A stretch of DNA of 64,000 nt, taken from Lepidurus packardi (lineage: Eukaryota; Arthropoda; Branchiopoda; Notostraca; Triopsidae). The position numbers and the translations under genes are program-made. This document shows positions 57,303 through 64,000 of this stretch, piece by piece. Position 1 is the stretch's first letter. Each line of letters starts with the position of its first letter. Below the pieces are notes generated by a model. That model worked only from the letters and a program-made list of their open reading frames with translations. It made no database searches and was not told where the DNA came from. Location: contig JAKZAN010000007.1 of assembly GCA_023053545.1 (NCBI GenBank), positions 8,308,001-8,372,000 of the forward strand. Direction: 5' to 3'.

Positions 57303-60300
57303 CTATATTTTGCACAAAGTTGTTGTTGGTTGGCGGCAATTATTCTTTAAATGAAGATCTACGTACTTGGCTGGTGGGTTAGGTGTATTGACGGTATGGG
57401 TACCGGGTTGAGCCAAGGCTTGTGCGTCCACGGGAGTCGACAGACTCGGTTCCCTGCATTTTACCCCGAAAAATGTTAGAGAATGTTAACAATGTACTCG
57501 ATTCCGACAATTCAGTGTGCTTTTTTAGTATTATTATTATTTTTACCGTGCTACGGAATTGTTTTCGATATCTTGGGGTGGTTCTAGAGCTACTTCCATA
57601 GGAGCGATGGGACTCGGTGCGCTCTCTTCGGTTTCTGCTGCTGCTACCGCCGCCGCCGCGCCGAAATCGGCCGTGCTAAAGTCGGCCCAGCCTGTCTGCA
57701 CCGGAGCGATCGGCACAGCCGTCATTTGGGGTGCGACTGGGGCAGGAGGACCCGAACCTGTCCATGCATCAATGCTCGCACTGAATCCCGCCCAAGCTAA
57801 GTCAAGTCACAAACATTAGGACATCACGTGTGTTATTATATTCCGGAAATAGATCCATAAACAAATGAAGTTAAATAAAATCAATAATTTTAGACTCATT
57901 GAAACTTACGATCGGCTTGATCCACTTCCATCTTTACTACACGTTCCTGATTCAAATCTCCGTCGTCGCTGTCTTCATCAGAGCTGGAACTGCGCTGCAA
58001 TCGTATGTGGTCTGAACTGCTATAAAATCACCATGCGAAAGGGATGATAAATTTTAGTCCTGCCATGCCATAAACCAATGTCCAATATATCCAATATCAT
58101 GTCTAGAATCTCCCACGCTTTGCAATTTAGCACAGAAAAAAAAAAAAAAACTTTTTACCTCATGGCAGACAGTCTGGGCCGTTCTCGTTCCAACCATATA
58201 TCTTCATCGTCATCGGATCCGAAGGCAGGCATACGTTTAGAACTGGCTTCTTCGGTGGCTCGTTGAGCTTCCTCACCCGCCCCATCTCCATGCCTGGTTA
58301 TAGTCCTACAAAGGTACACATAAATAAAAAATAAAAAAATAAAAAAATGGATAATGAACACTTTACCTGTCGTCGTCACTGTTGAATTGGTTGTCGCTGA
58401 AGCCAAACTGTGACACGAAATTCTGGCTCATAGTTTCCATCTGGAAATTTGCAAACATCTGTCACATTATCGTTAGCACGTCAGATAAATATTTATATAA
58501 TCCCAAACTTTTTTTTTGTTTAAATCAAATAAATATGCATTATTAAAAAAACACACTTACTTGCTGAATGGCGGTATCTTTGGGAGCACGTTGAATAGTG
58601 CCCGAATCCTCATCATCCGAGCTGGAACGATGTGTCACTGGATTTGTCTGCAAAAACAAAATTTAAAAAAAAAAAACCGTCAGGGAAAATGTAATAAAAT
58701 GATTCAGTATTTTTACCTGAATAGGTATAATTTCATTTTTCTTATTAATCTCAGTTAATTGCGTGGACACGAAGTTTTTCCAGTTATCTTTGACATCAGA
58801 GGGCAAGGCTTCGAGCAACTGTTGCAACTTGGCAGCGTTTTGCCCGCTACTGCTCTCTTCGACCAAATGGTTGGCCATTAAAGTCAAATGCCCCATATAT
58901 CCCAAGCGTTGGCCTTGAGGAGCGGCCCTGGAAAACCAAAGTCAATATAATAATTTATCTAAGAAGCTTAATGTCACCCGAGAAAGTCATTAGTACTTAC
59001 TCTTGTTTCCTGTTCTCTTCCCAAGCTGCTAATAAGCGCTGTACCAATTGACATTCCGTCAGCAACTGCATAAACAACACAGAACCATAAACATTAAAGA
59101 AGATCCCACTCTCCCTCTCTTTTCTTCACTCCCTTGTGACCTCGCGTTTTCACTCACATGAGTCAATAATGGATGACTGTCCTCTGCGGTTTGGTTTTCG
59201 GGTTGTTTGATCTGTGCGTCAGGTTGCTCTCCATTTTCTTTGACTGTCTCCAGAATGCGTGTGGGCTGCATCGCCAGTATCATTTGCAAACTACGCTCTG
59301 CTTGGCTGTGCAGGAAATTATTCAGAGGGTACTGGACCATCAAATCCTAATCGAAACCAATAATAATAATAATAAAATATGGAAATCAACAATATAATAA
59401 TATTTTCTAAAATTTTCTCGTTCAAAATAACGAGAAAATGTTACGAAAGAGCTTACCAAAAGCAAGGGGAACGTCTTCAACTTGACTAAGGCTTCGCACA
59501 CTTCCCATGACTCTGTATTCAACAAAGTGCACAAGAGACGCGCAATATGTAAACGTGTGGCGCCAAAGGGGGGACGCTGAAGCTGAGGTCGACTAACCCA
59601 TGCCGCTTTCTGCTGAAACCAAACGAAAATAGTGTAAAAATAGGCAACTTAAATATTATAACAAATAAATAGCTAATAAATTATTTTTTTTGTTTTTTTA
59701 CAGAATCCTGTGTGGGGTTCAACTAAAAGATTTAAAGCAGGCAGCTTAAATATAAATAAAATTTTAATAATAAATAATAAAATATTAATAATACGTAAAT
59801 TAATAATACGTAAATTAATAATAAATAATAACATATTTATAATACATAGCTAATAAAAATAATTGTATGCCAGAACCTGCGGAGGGTTCAGCAGCAGATT
59901 ATGCAAGTCTGGCAAACGGGGTAAAACGGCGGCAATGGTATGACGCGCCACAGCGGGCATGGTTAGGTTGCTTTCAGGTGCTTCTCCGTCTTGACTGAGC
60001 CCCATTGGCCTATAGAAAAATCTGTTAAAATGCGGCTAGAGTGTTTAAGGAAAAGCGAGGCATTTACGACGGCCGGCGTGGTTCCAATAAAGCCAGTAGG
60101 ACGCTCACTCCTCCTATGACGCAGCTTTCCGTAGCCGGAGCCTTCAACACGTGACTTAACAAGGTGTCAATCGTAAGTTGCCTATATAATACAAAAAGTA
60201 AAGAAAAATGAAATGAAATAAACATAAAAAACGCAGTCAAGAGGAAATATTCCAAAGTTTTGTACTAAAAAGGAAGGGAAAACTTTACGATTCGAGCTGA

Positions 60301-61605
60301 ATGAGTAACGGCTCGCCATCTTCATTGCCTCTGCCGTCAGTATTGGAGGAGTCGTGGATGTGGTTACCCCCTGCTTGGAAATGGGCATCCCTGAGTATGC
60401 GCAACATGTCCACCAAGAGCTGAGACACATTCGGATGTAACGCAGGGTTTGAGCAGGGATCCAGCAAGGCCACCAAACGCAGGATCAATCGCTCATCCGT
60501 TAACCACTAAGGAATTAAATATGGTATTTTTCGATTGCATAAAGTTGACCCGAGAAACGTGCGTGAATAGCGAACCTGCATAACGTTCGCGCGAATTTCT
60601 TTGCCCTCTACACAAGACGCTAGTTTGAGGATGAGGTCCATAAAGGCCGACGTTCCTAGGTGCAGTAAACAACGCTCCAGAAACTGGGGTCGTTGCTTCA
60701 AGAACTCCACGACCTGCAAACAAGTGAACTGATAGGAGTACCAGTTCTGGAAGGGAGTTTTTAGATCGTAGCCACATCAAACCAGCGAGGCCAACACATA
60801 AAAAAGAGAACGAGACAAAACGGAGGGGGGGAAAAAGGTCAATCAAAAAGGCCAAGTTTTTTTTAAAAAATTACAGGTGGGGGAATGGAGCCAGAATAAA
60901 CTGGGCCAATTTTTTTTTATGCATTGCCCTCAAGCTGTGCAATTGAAATCATGGCAATAGATGGTATATAACACCCCTCCAAGTTGTTCTCTGCAACTGC
61001 CGAGCTGCATTGCTCTTGTTTGGGGGGCGGACTTACCCTCATGGAGCGGCGGGTTACTAGCAAGGACAAGGTCCTACTAAAGAAGGAAGCCATCAAAGGA
61101 TTGACAGGTGGATCGGCATTGAGGAAATCACAGAGTTGACCTAGGAGTTGCGTATCGGCTGCTAATGCCTCTGTAATCAGAGGAGCGTCACACGTAAGCA
61201 ATTCACAGGCTACATTGTTGTATTTGAAGCGCGTCGCTTCAGGTCGATCCTCGGGAGGTTCTTGGGTGACTAAGGAAACGAGTTCCTTCAAGATTTCTGG
61301 TCTGGTTAAACTAAGAAATAAATAAATAAATAGCATACATCGGTGAACTAATTCTCTTCTTTTTCATTTGCGTCACTTAGATTGCTTGGCTCAACTTACT
61401 AGTTAATGAGCTTCTTGTTGTCTATTTTACATTCCTGTAGTATGTCATCCTCGTCCATCAAACGCTCCAACGTTATATCCTACGATCGAGACGCGCGTTA
61501 CATTAATCTGAAAGTGTAATTTATAGTCTTATCACAGAGGCTTACCTCTTCAGACAGCAAGCTGTTGATATTGCTGGGCACTAGTGCATTGAATGTCCAA
61601 AACAT
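57303..61605 (-). CDS. Serine/threonine-protein phosphatase 6 regulatory subunit (SAPS domain), 17 exons
   Basis: A scaffold subunit that binds the PP6 catalytic subunit through its SAPS domain. I predict coding exons (minus strand): 61605-61546, 61479-61400, 61310-61037, 60713-60576, 60506-60289, 60181-60068, 60009-59877, 59612-59457, 59346-59158, 59065-59001, 58927-58717, 58647-58561, 58440-58367, 58305-58159, 58016-57910, 57796-57547, 57453-57303. All introns are GT-AG, phases are consistent, and the total is 817 aa against roughly 870-880 in human paralogues. The N-terminus MFWTFNALVPSNINSLL and the motif LMDEDDILQECK are diagnostic of the family. The SAPS core includes KYNNVACELLTCD, HLGTSAFMDLILKLASCVEG, WLTDERLILRLV and LPDLHNLLLNPP. 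The C-terminal third is acidic and Ser-rich (RSSSDDEDSG, GSDDDEDIWLERERP, RSSSSDEDSDDG), with CK2-like sites. An alternative stop at 57543-57545 gives a 768-aa form. Exon 8 has a CAGCAG double acceptor. The start is fixed by the conserved first exon. Confidence 0.93.
57543..57796 (-). CDS. PPP6R exon 16 with alternative read-through stop
   Basis: If the donor CACG|GTAAAA at 57546 is not used, exon 16 runs three bases further into TAA (57543-57545) and the protein ends ENNSVAR. The exon encodes a Pro/Ala/Gly-rich tail with two WxxF-like repeats (PWAGFSASIDAW and GWADFSTADFG) that may be short linear motifs. If spliced, it joins exon 17 at 57453 and continues REPSLSTPVDAQALAQP. Confidence 0.65.
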
Positions 61606-61959
61606 GACGGTGCCGCTTTTTTAAATGCTGTGGTAAATCCTGTAGTAGAAAATCTGAACATTACTATTGAACTGTGAACCAAACAAGTACGTAGTTCCGA
61701 TACTTTGGAACTCCCACTCTTGCTTTCACCTTTAACAAACGTTATTGTACATACGTTTACCATACACCAGCTTAAAAACTGTTCTAGGTTGTGACAATTT
61801 TTTCCTTACCGTTTTCAAGCAATTCTTAGTAAGTTAAGCCAGCTCCAACACACATCACAGGGAAAAGCCGTTACTAAAATAGTAATCTAATTCTTTCTCC
61901 TCTTTGTCCTAAGACTCGGGATTTTTTAGCCGAGACCTTAACTATTTTGTTGACAGCTT

Positions 61960-62050
61960 TTTGACTCGACCCCTTTCAAACATGGCCGCAATCCGATTCC
62001 CAAGATGGTATCGTTCGGTTCGATTACTAACGCAGTGCGGGAAGTTCAAA
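61960..62050 (-). promoter_or_regulatory. Likely TATA-less PPP6R promoter region
   Basis: About 370 bp upstream of the start codon, CAAACATGGCCGCAATC and CCAAGATGGTATC resemble YY1-type CAAGATGGC sites that mark housekeeping promoters. A possible 5' UTR acceptor (TTTCTACTACAG, minus, ending about 61627) suggests a 5' UTR intron. No TATA box. Inference from position and motifs. Confidence 0.4.
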
Positions 62051-63469
62051 TTCTCAGGGTTAAAATGGCATTTTTTCTAAATATTATCCAAGCATTAACA
62101 CTCTATACATTCCTTAAACATACTGTTTTATAATTATATGCTCTATTAAGAAAGAAATTAAGATAGTATTGAAGCGTCAGACATCCAAGGCCAAAGGGAG
62201 ACATATAAACACATGTCACATTACATAGGGATGACGAATTTGGGAAACTGGATCCGTACGTGATAAGTGCAGGGGCGTTTATTCAAGGCTTCTCATTGCA
62301 AGTGCGTCTAATAAAATAGGACATCGCTTAAAAAAAAAGCCAAGAGCATCATTGCGAATTCACCGAACGACATTCCTTTGGCGCTTAAAGCAAGCGGTAT
62401 GGGGCGCTGACGTCAAGGATGACGTCAACCGAACGATAGGAGCATGAGCCGGACGAGAGAGAAACCCTTGTGTATAAAACGGTGATGACTAAAAACGGGC
62501 TATAAAGCAAACGAGCTTCTCAAACCTGCCTTGTCACAGTACCTGCTCAGAACTCGCCAACAGACAAACTTAGCTCATTACGCTGCTATTAATCATTCGT
62601 GATCTTTAGTTTCTGTGCCAGTTGATAGCGTTGGAAACCACAAACATTTTGGCAGCACACTCCTCATCAGAGACAAGCTTCTGATAAGAAGGAAAACACA
62701 TCAACAAAGTTTCTTTCAAGTGCTGGGGGATATGCCTACCGTGATCGCGCCGAGTAGCCAAATGTCAGGAAATCGTGTCAGCAAAACACGGGGCAGTTCA
62801 ACCAGAGCTCACGGTTTGCTTTTTCCGCCCAAGATTGTAGTGACCCAGTGTGACCCATGCGATATCTCGGTTTCCTGCTTAATTGGCACTCCCATCATCA
62901 CGCAAACCACGTCCCAGCATCTGTCGATTTATCACGGACTGGAGTCTCGTGATCTTCAACGGCTTTTCTGCTTACGCTGCCCGCGAAATTAGAGAAAATA
63001 AACAGAAAAAACGACTCCGAAAACGGGAAATGCGGAAAAAGTGCGTCCCACTCTTTTGTCACTGTATATGCAATAATGCACAGACGTTAAATCATTCCTT
63101 GAACGTATAAATATTACGAATCCCTTCGTCTTCCCCCAACTTTGTACACACAATTTTTATCGATATGCAAAATAATACACGCACACCTTTTCCATATTTT
63201 GTTTTATCTGTATAGAACCAGGATTACGTAAAAATGTTCCTAGACAGATCATGTGAACAAAGAATCTAGGGACAAACACTAATATTTGGAAAAGAGATCC
63301 TTTTTTGAAGCATCACAGCGCTATATATACGTTCTGCCACGCAAGATTCCTTTTTACTTCCCAAGAAAATCAATACACACTTCTCCCCTTTTCTAACAAT
63401 GATAGCGTAAAAAGAAAGGAAGGATGCCTTAGCTGTAGTATAAAAGAAAAAGAAAAATTACTTTATAGA
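62051..63469. other. Intergenic / 3' UTR region between PPP6R and KLHL
   Basis: It contains the CRE/TATA element at 62408-62507 and probably the 3' UTR of the KLHL gene. A minus AATAAA lies near 62277-62282. The 125-codon plus frame at 62615-62992 starts at GTG and is unlike any known protein. Confidence 0.5.
62408..62507 (+). promoter_or_regulatory. Candidate CRE/TATA promoter, plus strand
   Basis: Two perfect TGACGTCA sites (62408-62415 and 62420-62427) have starts 12 bp apart, roughly one helical turn. A TATAAA follows at 62473-62478, about 45 bp downstream, and a second TATAAA at 62502-62507. A transcript starting near 62505 would run antisense toward the KLHL 3' end. It lacks the CACGACCC block, so it is not simply another copy of the dispersed CRE-pair repeat. 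Confidence 0.5.
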
Positions 63470-64000
63470 TTAGTGCTTCATGACAGCTACACAAGCTCCT
63501 GCGCGGCCGTTCAGGAGCGGAGCTATCGGCTGCCACTCATTAGTCTGGGGATCATAAGCTTCGGCCAGCGATAAGTACTGTTGGCCGTCGTAGCCTCCAA
63601 TGGCTATCAAACGATCTCCAAGCACACACACTCCAACCGCTTCCCTGCCAACGCTCATCGAAGCCACTGTCGTCCACGTATCAGTACTGGGATCGTATCT
63701 GCAAAATTTGGCGACCCAAAAAAAAGAAAAAAAAATGAGAAAAAAAAGAAATACTCCCCAAACCGGATGGAAAACCATGTAGCCAGTTGCACATCACTAA
63801 TTTAAAGTGAAGGAAGGGTAATTACCGTTCAATGCAATCAAATCTGGAGGCGGACGGGTTGGAAGCAGGTGCGTCATGCCCGCCTAAAGCGTACAAATAT
63901 CCATTGAGGACAGCCACTCCAACACCTCCACGTTTGCGGGACATGGGAGCAACTGGGGCCCAACGATTAGTATGTGGGTTGTAGCATTCAACTGTTCGCA
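63470..64000 (-). CDS. Kelch-like protein, KLHL1/4/5 group, C-terminal exons (partial)
   Basis: Two exons are in view: at least 64000-63826 and 63698-63470 (stop TAA at 63470-63472). They are joined by a 127-bp GT-AG intron that splits an Arg codon (CG|A). The predicted end contains the last kelch blades. The first exon has [39 protein letters not shown] and ASRFDCIER. The second has [47 protein letters not shown] and [13 protein letters not shown]. The paired Gly of each blade (LGG, IGG), the Tyr-Asp-Pro and the Trp six residues after are all present. The GHDAPASNP and AYDPQTNEW...GRAGACV wording is that of KLHL5 and its paralogues. These are BTB-BACK-kelch proteins, generally substrate adaptors of cullin-3 ligases or actin-associated. 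The BTB and BACK parts lie off the right edge. Confidence 0.92.

Noticed and set aside
62615..62992. 125-aa plus frame near the CRE/TATA element
   Set aside because: Begins at GTG with no family similarity; the promoter-like element alone does not establish a coding gene.

Overview
The window is animal genomic DNA, most likely arthropod. The evidence is intron-split metazoan genes with GT-AG introns mostly 60-320 bp long, interstitial TTAGG arrays (the ancestral arthropod telomere unit), and a transposase type that I recall as common in arthropod genomes. I cannot name the species; a crustacean or another non-holometabolous arthropod fits, but this is inference.

Only the last ~6.7 kb holds genes I recognise, both on the minus strand. 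Positions 57303-61605 contain what looks like a complete 17-exon gene for a SAPS-domain regulatory subunit of protein phosphatase 6 (PPP6R family). I could reconstruct it exon by exon with consistent phase throughout. Positions 63470-64000 hold the last two coding exons of a kelch-repeat protein of the KLHL1/4/5 group, which runs off the right edge. The 1.86 kb between them holds the likely TATA-less PPP6R promoter and, on the plus strand, a compact element with two perfect cAMP-response elements and a TATA box.

The left ~57 kb shows no conserved host coding exon. It is a mosaic of small transposons and repeats. A 3.0 kb element (11661-14673) is flanked by TTAA and carries a truncated 384-aa Mutator/Kolobok-like transposase. 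A near-perfect 443-bp-arm palindrome (18776-19844) is also bounded by TTAA. Two degenerate pogo/Tigger-type elements lie at 27741-28974 and ~39519-40375, the first with a broken CENP-B/psq-type HTH. Four MITEs have readable termini and target duplications: 20046-20317 and 44540-44726 (TA), 25411-25718 (TAG) and 54423-54899 (7-bp GTAAGAA, hAT-like). A five-copy dispersed family is built around two TGACGTCA palindromes. A SINE-like family lies at ~25.2-25.8, 34.8-35.3 and 37.9 kb. There are several tandem repeats (226, 186, 94, 145 and 310 bp units) and a striking number of long homopolymer runs, including C32.

The TEs are in layers: the hAT-like MITE interrupts a tandem repeat, the TAG-flanked MITE interrupts the SINE-like family, and one member of the TGACGTCA family lies just past the 3' end of the PPP6R gene. 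I see no CRISPR array, rRNA, or tRNA with both A and B boxes. The most notable items are the TTAA-bounded palindrome, the TTAA-flanked transposase element, the dispersed CRE-pair family and an alternative C-terminus in PPP6R.
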